DNA of 64,000 bases from Xylona heveae TC161 (Eukaryota; Ascomycota; Xylonomycetes; Xylonales; Xylonaceae), in the NCBI RefSeq assembly GCF_001619985.1, contig NW_017264193.1:2051726-2115725 (forward strand). The letters run 5' to 3'. Numbering within the stretch: the stretch's first letter is position 1; each line of letters begins with the position of its first letter. A program made the position numbers and the translations under genes. Below are positions 1 through 10,867 of the stretch, piece after piece. Under the pieces are notes generated by a model. That model was given only the letters and a program-made list of their open reading frames with translations. It was not told the DNA's origin and searched no databases.

Positions 1-2876
1 ACGCGCCGTTGCTCGGCGGGGAGGAGAGACGCGTGCAATGGGAGGGCGTGGATGTTGGGAATGGCTTTGACGGCGTCGAGGGTGCGGTTGATTTCAAGTG
101 TACCAGGGAGGAAGATGAGGATACCGCCGTCCTGGTCGCCGAGTTCGGCGTCAATGTATTGAACGGTTCTCGCGATGAGGTCGTAGTTGATTCGCATGCC
201 AATCCTTTGGATGGCGTTGGCGACAGAACTCTCCTGAGAGGAAATACCGTCGCCGCTTTCGTCATCTTCGAGCTCTTTGCCGCCCGAAGAGGACGTGAAG
301 TTGACTTTGCGCAAAATGTCGTCGAGGTAGTAGTCTTGAACGGGGAACGTGCGGCCTTGGATCTCGACCCGGCCAACTTTGCCGGAACCTCTGAAGTAGT
401 TTTCAAAGATTTCGGCGTCGAGAGTGGCACTCATAAGGATGAGCTTAAGGTCTTTTCGCCTTTGAAGTACGCCACGGAGGAGCACGAGGAGGAAGTCGGT
501 GTCTAAGCTTCGCTCGTGGACTTCGTCGACCACCACGTGGCTCACGTCGGAGAGGGCTGCGACTACGTCCGCCTCGCTGCCACCGGATGTTTGTAATCTT
601 CGTAAGAGCACACCTGTCGTGACAAACGTGATTTTTGTCGTTCCCGGCTTCTGCTTTGATTCGCCGCGGATGGCGTATCCGACTTCGTCACCAACTGTAG
701 AACAGCGCTCCTCACTCACACGGTCTGCGAGACCGAGTGCTGAGATCCTGCGCGGTTGTGTACATATAATGTTCGCCGCTCCACCGAGCTGTCTCCGGAT
801 CAAGTCATCCAAGACGAATTGAACCGACTGTGTCGATTTACCTGAACCAGTCTCTCCAGAGATGATAGTGACCTGGTGATCGTTGACTGTCTTGACGAGA
901 ATGTCCTTGAGACTCCAGGCTGGAAGCGATTGTCTCGCAGCAAGCATCTTCTTCCCGGCCGGTTGGTTCATTGCCGATTGCCAACGAGAGAGCGCCGAGA
1001 GACTTGCCTCGGTACCAGGCTGCCAGTTGATCTGTCTCGGTGCCCTTCTAGGTTTGGACTTGCCCGGCACAGGCTTTGGTGCTGCTTGGACTTCTCCAGC
1101 CGCAGAAGCAGCAGACGAAATGTCACTCAGTCGGCCTGGATTCTCAATGATGTTTGGAATTTCGTGTTCGAGCCAGTCGACAAGGTTGAAGATCATTTGC
1201 TCGCCAATTAGACTTATCTCAGCATACTCCGCGGTCCGCCGGATGATGCTCAAGCGGATATACGCCGGCAAACCCTCTGCGGTGACGGATATGATGGGTA
1301 TACAGGCTGGATAGGGGCGTGACGGTCTTCGAACCTGTAAAGTAAACGGCTTCTTGGCTTTTTGAACTTCCAGCTGGATTCTGCAAACGTTTGGAGAGGG
1401 CGATTGAAAACGTTCTCCAAAGATTGCTTCGAGAGTAATCTGTTCTTCATCCCATACCGACATCTCGCCGTCCTCATTGCCATCTGCAATCTCCAGTGAG
1501 GAAACGTCAGGCGTGTCAGTACCAAAAGGATCTTCATCATCATGCAAAAGTACTCGCTGAAGCGTCTCTGCAGCCTTTCCTTCATCACCACGGTGCGCAT
1601 CAAATGCCTTTTCGCACAACTCCGTTGCATATCCCGCAGCTGCCAGGCGCTTGACCGCAGCTTCACGCCTGAGATCACCGCTCGCCATGCTGATTCCAGC
1701 GACGTAGCCTTCCGGCAAACTCCACTTGGGAAGATCATCCTCTGGGACATGTACAAGAAGCCACTCAAGTGCCTCCTCCTGGTCTTTGCATTGCTGAACG
1801 GCCTCTTCGGCGTGACTTTTGCGGAAGCCCAGAGTGCAAAGCTCGTCGACAATCTTCTTTCGCTGCGTGTTCGGAATTTGAACACTATATGCGTTCCATA
1901 CTGCATGGGTTCTGATAAGTCTCTCGATTGTACTGCGCATCCGCTTGCCCATCTCAATCTTCGCGGCTCTAGTCCAGCCTTTCATGACATTCCCTCCGCC
2001 AGCGCCTCCTGCCCCAGAAGCGCCTCCAAGGGCTCCCGGTTGGCTTGCCTGTTTTGCCTTTTGTTTCTCACGCTCTTCCCTCTGCTTGACTATGGCCGCC
2101 TGTGCGTCGTCTCTCTCGCGCTTGGCCAGAAACGGATCGGCCTCGTACATCCACCCTCGACCTTCCCTGACATCTTCCTTTTTCAAATCCTGAAATGCAC
2201 CCTTCCAAAGATCGCGATAATTGGGGGGAAGCATCATCTGGATATTTCGCATGCTGGACACGCGGAAAAGCGCATAGGTCGCGGCAAAGTGACGTGCCTC
2301 AACGGGTGAAGGCTGTACAGCTAGATGTTTATGCGTCGGCGGCAATTTAAAGGGCGCGAGCGTTGTTGTCTCTCGAGTTTTTGGATTTGTCGCTTTGAGA
2401 ATGACCATTGAGGAAAACCCACCGTCAGTTTTGCTCTGTGTACGATCCATGGTCAGCATTTTGTAGAACTTGTGAGGGTAACAGAAGTCCCCCACTGTTG
2501 GTTTCTACTGGGCGCACTATACCATTGTGTATTCTGGCTTCTCCCACCGCTGCTTCTGGCAATGCTCTGAAAGCATATTCACCGGCAGCTTGCCCGTCCA
2601 TGATGCGCCTCCAATCAACGCGCGGGTTGTCGGCTTCTTCGGGCCCTCGCCCAGAAGCTCCTCCGGAGAAGGTCCACCTTTGTTTCCGGCAGTCTTGGGT
2701 TTTGTCGGCGCTGATGACGCATTTCCAGGTTTGTCTCCCGCATTTTTGGAACCTTTCGGCTTGTCTTTGGCGTTCGAGAAGACAATGTAGCTGTCGTCCA
2801 CACCCGACGTTGTGGCAGGAGAGGATTTCTTTGGGCCACCGCCGCCAGACGGCTTGGCGCTCCCCTTCTTCGGCAT
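1..2876 (-). CDS. DExH-box ATP-dependent RNA helicase, 3' end beyond window
   Basis: Probable RNA helicase of the DHX29/DHX57/yeast YLR419W group, which act on structured RNA in the cytoplasm. Two exons: 2876..2523 and 2435..1; the 87-nt intron is phase 0 with branch CTGAC. About 929 residues are visible. In order: a Lys/Gly/Pro-rich N-terminus, a UBA-like segment near residues 300-350, an RWD-like domain near 440-540, then the helicase core with Walker A GETGSGKST near 643, the DEVH box (VVVDEVHERS) near 754 and motif III MSAT near 790. The UBA plus RWD arrangement before a DEVH core is what places it in this group. The HA2 and OB parts lie beyond the left edge. The start chosen is the ATG before PKKGSAKPSGG; an in-frame upstream ATG at 2942 would add 22 residues. 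It is divergent from HNT3 with a 381-bp gap. Confidence 0.9.
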
Positions 2877-3257
2877 ACTCCACTGGTCTAGGCAGGGAAT
2901 CAAACTATCAGTATAGAATGCTGATACTCCATATGGCGCCAAAACTCGAGAACTTGTTGTCTTGCACTTCCGCTGAACTTTTCAAGTGTATAACTAACTG
3001 CCACAACTTTCTTAGCTGTGGAAACACGCCGCGCGGATAAGGGTTTTGAATCTTTTCCCGATCAGGGAAGGCGCCCGCTGATGATCTCTGATAATCGCTG
3101 ATAATCGCGCTATCGCTCCAACTACGTAAGGTTGCCGTGATTGTTGACTCCAGTCGCTGCAGCCTTGGGTGCGACATTAAGACTCACAAGAAGTCCTTTT
3201 ACTATTCAAAAGTTCAATTTCTCACATTTTGTAGTTTATCAAGCATTGTGTAGCATC
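2877..3257. other. Divergent spacer, helicase / HNT3
   Basis: A 381-bp shared promoter region. It holds a short direct repeat, CTGATAATCG twice near 3088-3109. No gene is seen. Confidence 0.6.
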
Positions 3258-4241
3258 ATGCCAGACTCTCATGACGCAGCACGGGATGATGAAGAACCTC
3301 AAGACGCCATCACCGCCGAAGAAATGACCGGCACAGCATTGCCGGGGCAGCCTTCAATAGGGACTGACTCGACCCAGAAGCGCGATGCCTGTATGTTATT
3401 CTCTCCCACTGTCTTGGTCATTGACTCTGAAGTTTTTTACTAAACCCACGCCTTCGCAGTCGCCGAACTTATGGCTCCTAAACCAAAACATCATCCCGCG
3501 CCAAAACCCTCCAGACCGCGAGCGCATCCCAATCTCTTCATTGGCCGGGACGGACTGGGCGCCTACAGCTATGATCCTACAGCCTTTGGTCCCGAGCGCG
3601 TAATCTACTATAACGACGACTTTGTCGTCATTAATGACTTGTACCCGAAAGCCGCTGTGCATATTCTACTTTTGCCACGAGACCCATCCAAGTTTCTATT
3701 ACACCCGTTTGACGCATTTGAGGATAGGGAATTTCTGGCGCTCGTGCAAAAAGAAGTTAAATCGCTCCGGGTGCTGGTCGCCAAGGAGCTGCGGCGCAGA
3801 TATGGCAAGTTCTCAGCCACGGAGCGCAAAAGGGAGGCGGCATTGGAGGCTGCACTAGCTGCAGATCCCAGAAAAGCGGAATTGCAACAGCCCGAGGAAT
3901 CTTTGGATCTGCCTCCTGGCCGTGACTACTCCACGTCAGTGATATCCGGGATCCACGCACACCCATCAATGAGCCATCTCCATATCCACGTCCTCTCTGT
4001 CGATGCTGTGAGCGACTGTCTACACCATCGCAGCCATTATAATAGTTTCAAATCACCCTTTTTGATTGATGTGGAGGATTTTCCGCTTTCCCCAACAGAC
4101 GTCCGGCGACATCCTGGGCGAGAAGGATACCTGCAGCGTGATCTCGTGTGTTGGCGTTGCGGAAAGAATTTTGGGAATAAATACATCAGGCATTTGAAAG
4201 AGCATTTGGAATGGGAGTTTGAGGAGTGGAAGAAGGAATGA
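3258..4241 (+). CDS. HNT3: Aprataxin-like HIT-domain DNA deadenylase
   Basis: Aprataxin/Hnt3 removes AMP from abortive DNA ligation ends in the nucleus. Two exons, 3258..3390 and 3460..4241, give 304 residues; the 69-nt intron has donor GTATGT, branch CTAAAC and acceptor CGCAG. The HIT domain occupies roughly residues 60-240, with the active-site motif SHLHIHV (His 217, 219, 221). A C-terminal zinc finger follows with CWRCGKNF at 275 and HLKEHLEWE after it, the Cys2-His-Glu type known from Hnt3. The first 55 residues are acidic and then Pro/Lys-rich. The ATG at 3258 is chosen because it joins the second exon in frame; translation could otherwise begin at an internal ATG at 3471 in exon 2. It is convergent with PFA3. 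Confidence 0.93.
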
Positions 4242-5085
4242 ACCTATCTGTGTTTTTTGATAGTTGTTGGTTATTTTGGGCGACAGGACTTCTCCTTTTC
4301 TTTTGGATATTACAAGTTATTACTGGCATTGTATAAAATCGAAGTCGATGAGATTTACGTTATAGCATTTCTAGAAATACAGCGTTATAGCAATTTGGCA
4401 ATATAGTTGAATACCGGCGTTTTACGTCTAGCTTGATTTAGTTGCCGCATGAAAAGAACATGCCAAGATGTAAGACACAGAGTGGTGAAGATATATTGTG
4501 CTCGATAAACCTTTAGGTTCATAAACAAAATGGTCAATTTAAGTTCTAGTACACGATGCACAATGAGCCTTATTAAGTTATGCTGTGCTATACATTAATT
4601 AAACCCGCTTATATCAACACCGAGTATGATGCTATAATTGGCCGCATAAATATCAGGCTCCTCCGCTGTACTAAACAAACCATACATTGTAAAGACCAGG
4701 GGATGTTAACAACTGATTGAATGTAGGAGTAAAAGCGCCGGGAAAGAGCAAGCGCCACGCCCGAAAGGTCCCGCTGCCAAAATCATTTGAACACGCCAAA
4801 GCTTAACAGAAAAGAGGGAGACACCGCTGGCTAGAAAGAAAGTAGAGACAAAAGAAGACGAAGTAAATTCGAGTCCAACGCTGGACGCCAACCCCCTTTT
4901 TCGCAATACTGTATATACAATAAACAAAATATCTGTGTGCATGGATAGGCGTGCACATCTTGAGAATCTGATCCTATGCACATATGCACAAGACAATTAT
5001 ACTGTATCGAAGAACTTGCGCAAGAGTTTTTAAAAGCACATCATGATGTGCGGCTAGGACACCCTTTTATGGTCTCTATCGTATA
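4242..5085. other. Convergent spacer, HNT3 / PFA3
   Basis: 844 bp of AT-rich DNA holding the two 3' untranslated regions. The plus strand is purine-rich near 4785-4865, beyond the PFA3 stop. No gene is seen. Confidence 0.6.
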
Positions 5086-6771
5086 CTATTTCGCGACGTC
5101 CTCGTCGCTGCTGACTTCGTAGTGATCAAACTCGGGCTCCTCGGATCCATCGTCGCCATTGTCTTGCCGGCCAAAGGGACGTAAAGTGTGCATCGAGACA
5201 CCGCTGTTTGGACGTCCGCCGCCGCTTGCATCGCCAGGACTCAATGGCCGACCGAGAAGTTGCTCTGCTTTTCCAGGAGATCTTTGGCCCGAAGTAGGCA
5301 CCCAGACGCCACCGGTCGAGGTAGTAAGGTAATGGCTGTCTTCACCATTGGGCGTGGGTTGCCATCGCGGAGGAAGACGGCGCTGGCTCGTCGAAGGGGT
5401 GGAAGAGAAGGAATCAGTATAGCTTCTTCCAGTAACGTCCTCTGCGCCCCATCCTGCCGCGCGCTCGCGCTCTTGCTCGGCTCGCCATCGCTCCTCGCGA
5501 TCCCGGCGGATGCGATCTCGCGCGTCGAGCCACTTCGGGCTCGGCTCCCAGCTCCATCCATCGCCAGTGGTGTTGCAAATGGGAATCCACCATAATAAGG
5601 GCCTCTCGCCGAAAAGATGTAGCAAGTTGCGTCGCCAGCCAAGGTCAAAGGCGTTGGGTAATTTTTCAGAGTCTTTTTCATCCATGTAGTCCTCGTAGCG
5701 CTGGCGCTCGCGCCACCGTTCAGAGTCGTAGTAAGTGCGCTGTAGCGATATTTGTGCTGGGCTGTTGATTAGTGGTGATGCAGCTTCGCTTCGGTCCTCT
5801 TCGCCTTCTTCGGGTCGCGTCACACCTGGTACCGCATTGGCATGGATCTCCATGAATTGTTGCGAGTAACTGGGTGTGTTGGCGCCGCTGGAGTCGACGA
5901 AGTGTTGCTGGTAGGAAGCGGTTTGAAGAGACTTGCGCAACGGTGAGAGGTATCGAGTTTTCTCGAGACATTCAATCGTCGTTTGTCCACGGAAAGCCAG
6001 GCTAATATGCCATGCTGTAAAGCCGCTCAGGACAAGCCCGATAATGCCTGCAATCACCGCCAATAGGACGTAGTTGATTGTCATGAAACCTTCTACCATT
6101 TCGCCAGCGTCGCTGGCAAGTTCGCGCAGGACCTGGGTCATTGATACAGCGAAACAGATCCAGCAGTAAAGACTCGTGTAGATGAGGAACAAGAGAAAAG
6201 CCTTGTAGTTGCGTAGTCCAACGCACGTCGCTAGCCAGGGACAATGGTGGTCCATTTTGAGGACGCATCGTCGGCACGTAGAGCAGTGGTGGGATCGGTC
6301 AGGTTTTCGCGACTGACATTTCTTGCAGAATCGCAGCTCGCCAGTGGACTTGACGGTGAAAGACGTTGGACTTCGTGGTTCTTGCATTGGCAGGTGACTG
6401 TAACCGGATTTGCGGGAGAGAGGAGATCCAGGATCAGTGAAGACGGCAGTCGTATAGGACCAGTTTAAAAGGACGTAAAAGGCAACTCCGACAGTCGAAC
6501 TCGTGAAGCCTGATATCGTTAGCCTTTGCGATTTACTTCCTCTGTAGATTTCATATCCTTCTCGAGACATACCAGTCCAGTCGGAGGTACTGGAGTTTTG
6601 TCCAATGATCGTCACCACCCAGACCGCCCATGTCGTCAAGCCATAGACAAAAGCGAGCGGAAAGTATGTGAGGGTTAGACAGCAGTAACGCTCACATTTT
6701 CTGGCCCAAGCTTTCCGTCTGCGACTCAAGGGAGGCACGGGGGAAGACGACCGAGATGCCAGGGTGGCCAT
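5086..6771 (-). CDS. PFA3: DHHC palmitoyltransferase Pfa3
   Basis: Integral membrane S-acyltransferase; yeast Pfa3 palmitoylates Vac8 at the vacuole. The whole interval is one open frame of 561 codons, but 6572..6510 has every mark of a 63-nt intron (donor GTATGT, branch GCTAACG, acceptor ATCAG). Removing it gives 540 residues and restores the family sequence WTGFTSS. The spliced model is 6771..6573 and 6509..5086. Two membrane segments precede the Cys-rich domain, which carries [16 protein letters not shown] and the catalytic [14 protein letters not shown]; two more follow. Family TTxE-like motif [10 protein letters not shown] is present, then a long disordered C-terminal tail. The divergent neighbour is ADE12, 1.2 kb away. 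Confidence 0.95.
   Translation of the reverse strand: MATLASRSSSPVPPLSRRRKAWARKCERYCCLTLTYFPLAFVYGLTTWAVWVVTIIGQNSSTSDWTGMSREGYEIYRGSKSQRLTISGFTSSTVGVAFYVLLNWSYTTAVFTDPGSPLSRKSGYSHLPMQEPRSPTSFTVKSTGELRFCKKCQSRKPDRSHHCSTCRRCVLKMDHHCPWLATCVGLRNYKAFLLFLIYTSLYCWICFAVSMTQVLRELASDAGEMVEGFMTINYVLLAVIAGIIGLVLSGFTAWHISLAFRGQTTIECLEKTRYLSPLRKSLQTASYQQHFVDSSGANTPSYSQQFMEIHANAVPGVTRPEEGEEDRSEAASPLINSPAQISLQRTYYDSERWRERQRYEDYMDEKDSEKLPNAFDLGWRRNLLHLFGERPLLWWIPICNTTGDGWSWEPSPKWLDARDRIRRDREERWRAEQERERAAGWGAEDVTGRSYTDSFSSTPSTSQRRLPPRWQPTPNGEDSHYLTTSTGGVWVPTSGQRSPGKAEQLLGRPLSPGDASGGGRPNSGVSMHTLRPFGRQDNGDDGSEEPEFDHYEVSSDEDVAK
6510..6572 (-). other. In-frame 63-nt intron of PFA3
   Basis: The length is a multiple of three and there is no stop codon, so retention would insert 21 residues into the loop between the first two membrane segments. 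Donor, branch site and acceptor are all good, and homologous Pfa3 proteins as I recall them lack these residues. Confidence 0.8.
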
Positions 6772-7952
6772 GGTCCGGTTTTACCCTCTGTTAGGTCCCA
6801 AGCGCTCTTGAAACCCGATCCGACTTTAAGAGCAATAGACGAATTATAATCTGTAATCAAAGGTCATTGGTAAAAGAAGCATGTCCTGCACGCGTCGAGT
6901 AGGTAAATGTAACGAGGTCTAGCCAGTTGTCGAAGGGCACGAGTCGAGGGCCGCGAAGAGGCACAGCGAGGCGTTGAATGGATTTAATACATAGATATCT
7001 ATTCACAAAAGGAAAGCCATTCAGAAAATAGCAGACGAGGCAGACTCGTCTGACCTTGCAGCAAAGCAGTCAGCCTAATTCGTCAGGGGGGGCCGCGTGG
7101 GATTGAGGCGGAGTTGTATCAAGGAGCTTCAGCGCTCAGCCATGCATAAGATATTGTCCCTTTGCATAATGCCTGCACAATTAGCATATGGTTGCATAAG
7201 ATATTCATAGAGTGCATAAGATCCAAAGAGCGGCAGGCCGAGTTCGTTTCATCACAAAATGCGTAGAATGTATCATTTGTCCTTCCACGTGTTGTTGGTG
7301 GCTGAAGTACCGATACCTCCCGCAGAGGTTTCGGGCTTTGAAGATACCTGTTATATCGAACAGAATCCTGCGAGGCTGAGGTAGCCTTTCAACCCCTCCA
7401 TCCCTTGAAGAAGTATCCAAAACTTAGGTGCACTTTTGCCAATCATAAAGGAGGAAAAGCAACGACGACTGACGTGATGTAGTAGAGTGTCCAACCCCAC
7501 CAGATCTTGAAGAGTGGGAGAGAAGCTCAGGGTTTGAGATGGAGATGAGAGATTTAAGAGATGAAATGGGAATCCATAACATGGAAGCTTGTATATTAGT
7601 AGAAGGTACAGCAAACGATCAGGGACAAAAACAAAGGTGACGAATACCGAAACAGTGAGAGGCTCAACCCCCCGCTATAATTGAATGAGGTCTAGTTTAA
7701 TGATGATGGGCCCCTGGTGTCATTAGACAAGTAACCCCACCACCCCTCTTTCCTGATCGATGTGCCCGCACTAACTTTGGGCCGAGGAGATTGTGAGAAG
7801 AACCATCCCGATTGGGTTCAGTCTGCGGATACCACCGATGCCGGTTCACCTTCAATCCCAATCTTTCTCCGCGACCTTTTTGTGACTCGATTTCTTTGAA
7901 TTCCTAAGAGAACCCCCTCTTCACTTCACATATCAACACATATTCCCCAATA
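6772..7952. other. Divergent spacer, PFA3 / ADE12
   Basis: 1.18 kb with no convincing gene. It contains four TGCATAA motifs spaced 20, 30 and 20 bp apart (7143-7222), and an ACGCGT at 6890-6895, about 119 bp upstream of PFA3. Confidence 0.6.
7143..7222 (+). promoter_or_regulatory. Phased TGCATAA motif array
   Basis: TGCATAA begins at 7143, 7163, 7193 and 7213; three of the four copies extend to TGCATAAGAT. Spacings of 20, 30 and 20 bp would put all copies near the same face of the helix. A role in the PFA3/ADE12 divergent promoter is inference. Confidence 0.4.
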
Positions 7953-9926
7953 ATGGGTGCAACGGTGGTGCTAGGTGCCCAATGGGGCGATGAAGGTGCG
8001 TCAATTACTTTTCATATGGCGAATATACGTATAAAGACTAATTATGCATGGTCATTGTACAGGCAAAGGTTGGTAGTCACCGCTATTATGAGGCATATGC
8101 AGTCAGGAAGTAACACAGCATCAAAGGAAAGCTTGTCGACGCCCTTCTCGCGCAGGACGCGTTTGACCTCGTCGCCCGGTGCGCCGGAGGTCACAATGCG
8201 GGTCACACACTCGTCATTAATGGCGTCAAGGTACGTCCCAAATAGGCCTCTCCCGTGTACTTTGAGAACAAGCAAGGATCACTCGAACAGTTTGAGCAAA
8301 GCGAGGATAAGCAAGGCGACAATGCTGACTTATAGCTGATATATAGTACCATTTTCATCTCCTTCCCAGTGGCTTGATCAACAAGAAGGCCACCAACCTT
8401 GTCGTACGTCTACCTTCGTTCCCTTCGTTGCAGCAGTTCCCCGCGGCGCGTCTTCGTGGGGATATGCCAATAATAAGACATTGGAAGATCATCGGCCGGT
8501 TAAAGCTAACAAACGTTCGATTGTTGTCAATTAGGGAAACGGAACCGTCGTCCACGTGCCCCAGTTCCTGAAGGAACTCAAGGAGCTCAAGGAGAAGGGT
8601 TGCGATACCGACGGTCGCATTTTCATCAGTGATCGTGCCCATGTCCTCCTTACTCTTCATAAGCGCCTTGATGGTCTTGAAGAGGCCGAACTTGGCAGCG
8701 CCAAGGTCGGCACCACGGGCAACGGCATTGGTCCCGCTTATTCGAGCAAGGCCGCCCGCAATGGTATCCGCGTCAACAAGATCTTTGACAAGCCCGGTTT
8801 CGACGACCTCCTCCGCCGCATGGCAGCCGGTCAAAAGAAGCGATGGGGCGACTTGCTTGACTACGATGTAGAGCAGGAGATCCGCGACTTTGACGAGTAC
8901 CGCAAGATCCTGAAACCTTTTGTCGTCGACTCCGTTGCTTTGGTCTCGCAGGCCCAGCGCAAGGGCAGCGAGATCTTGATTGAGGGTGCCAACGCCATGC
9001 TCTTGTAGGTTCATTTTCACGGGGATCTAAAGATTCGGGGCGCTGATTAGAGAAATTTAGGGACATTGACTTTGGCACATTCCCTTATGTAAGTTGTTCA
9101 TCGCATCCAGCTCTCTTCTTGAATACACACTGACTCCAGATAGGTCACTTCATCATCGACCGGAATGTACGATTACACTCATAACTCTTTGCCCCCTTCC
9201 ATTTCACCATTGTCTAACAAGATACAGGGGAGGTGTCTTCACTGGTCTCGGTGGCATCAAGCGCAGCAACATCAAGGAAGTCATTGGTGTTGTCAAGGCC
9301 TACACCACGCGTGTCGGTAGCGGTTCGTCTTTTCCCTCCTTCTTATTCCTATTCCGCAAAATGCTTATCACTGCCTTAGGTCCCTTCCCCACCGAGCAGC
9401 TCAACGCCGTTGGCGAGAGACTACAAGAACAGGGCGCCGAGTTCGGGTACGTTCCTTTCAGCTTGTTACCATCTTATCCTTCAATTCCAGACCAATCAAA
9501 CTCTGACAACAAATTAGTACCACCACTGGTCGCCGACGACGTTGCGGCTGGTTGGATCTTTGCATCATGCGCTACTCGCATGTCATCAACGAGTACACCG
9601 CTCTCAACCTGACCAAGCTCGACGTCCTCGACACTTTTGACGAGCTCAAGGTCGCCGTCAAGTACCGGGTCAAGCGCCCAGACGGCACCGTCGACGAGTA
9701 CAATGGCGAGAGCTTCCCTGCTGACCTGGCCCAGGCCGAGCACGACGGTCTCGAGATTGACTACGTCACCCTGCCCGGCTGGAAGACCGACATCACCAAG
9801 TGCACTACCTGGGACGAGCTGCCCCGCCAGGCCAAGACATACGTCGAGTTTATCGAAAAGGAGCTCAACGTGCCCGTCAAGTGGGTCGGTGTTGGCCCTG
9901 GCCGGGATGCTCTCATCGAGCATTAA
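7953..9926 (+). CDS. ADE12: Adenylosuccinate synthetase
   Basis: Joins IMP and aspartate using GTP, the first step from IMP to AMP, in the cytosol. Ten exons: 7953..7995, 8063..8068, 8127..8230, 8347..8403, 8535..9004, 9061..9088, 9144..9166, 9228..9322, 9380..9446, 9518..9926, totalling 1302 nt and 433 residues, normal for the family. Signature motifs: QWGDEGKGK at 10-18, [21 protein letters not shown] (family signature 2), [29 protein letters not shown] and [10 protein letters not shown]. The second exon is only 6 nt and encodes the KG of GDEGKGK; leaving it out keeps the frame but destroys the P-loop. Exons 6 and 7 are 28 and 23 nt. The residue after GTTG, usually Lys or Arg, is Asn. Intron density is far above that of its neighbours. 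Confidence 0.95.
8063..8068 (+). other. ADE12: 6-nt micro-exon of ADE12
   Basis: GCAAAG lies between a TGTACAG acceptor and a GTTGGT donor. Joined to its neighbours it gives G-K-G-K at residues 15-18, exactly the conserved P-loop. The upstream intron is 67 nt with branch GACTAAT; the downstream intron is 58 nt with a less usual AAAG acceptor. Confidence 0.75.
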
Positions 9927-10867
9927 GAGCCTGACTTAGAGCTGCCGTCCCAAATTCTTTTTTTGTTTTCTTTTTCTTTTTTTAGAAATGATATGGCCTA
10001 TAACTGGCCCCTCCCTCCCCCCACGGCCCTCGTTTGGGTCCCCGAAAATCCCCGAAAGGAAAAAAGTGAAAGCGCTTATGAATATCACGAGTAGAATTGT
10101 TCTTTTTTCTTTTTTTTGTGGTGGGCAGGCAGGCAGGCAGGCAGGCAGGCCTGAATGTAAGTAGAATGGCACGTGTAGGTGTAGGTATTAGAAGAAGTAT
10201 GCGCAAATAGTACCTACCTTATATATCCCCAAGTTATAAATAGATATACCATTTGAATAGCGAAAAAAACACGCGCATATATGCAAACATGCATAGAACT
10301 GGTGCATGCATACCAGGTGCCTTTCTCCCTTATGCGCGCACAGGTACTGCCATTTGTCATGCTAGGAACGGTAGGTAGATACTATTTGTGATGCTAGGTA
10401 AACTATAATTTGTATCAAAGACCAAGTAAAAAATCGCTACATAACTATCTAACCTATACCCGACCTACCTTACCTAGACACATAGGTAGCTAAATTGGTA
10501 CAAAGGGGACATACACACCATGAAGCCTTTAGTAAAGAGACAGTACGGACATAAGTACGACAGAACCAACCAGTCAGATAAACGAGAAGGCATGAAGAGA
10601 CATGAAGAGACGAGAAGAAGAAAAGGAAGAAAATAGGAGAAAGAAAGGAGAAAGAAAGAGGGGAATATTTTGCACATCAAAGCAAGAAGCAAGAATAAGC
10701 AAAAAAGCAAGACGCAAGACGCCATCGCGATCAGGATCCATAGACATGGCATAAAAAAGTGTGGCAGTACAATGCTAGAACCGGAAAAGAAAATATCACA
10801 GCAAATATACTATCATCTCAACAACAAAAAGACCCTAAACAAAACCCCAGAATAAGACCCTAAAGGA
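9927..10867. other. Convergent spacer, ADE12 / SCC3
   Basis: 941 bp. Pyrimidine-rich after ADE12 (about 9955-9984), a GGCA microsatellite at 10124-10150, several AGGTAGGTA-like short repeats near 10150-10490, and a purine-rich stretch near 10588-10665 before the SCC3 stop. No gene is seen. Confidence 0.6.
10124..10150 (+). repeat. GGCA microsatellite
   Basis: Six perfect GGCA units plus GGC in the ADE12/SCC3 spacer. Confidence 0.9.

Noticed and set aside
9-506. Plus-strand open frame of 165 codons at the left edge
   Set aside because: It lies antisense to the helicase core, whose motifs GETGSGKST, DEVH and MSAT are unmistakable.
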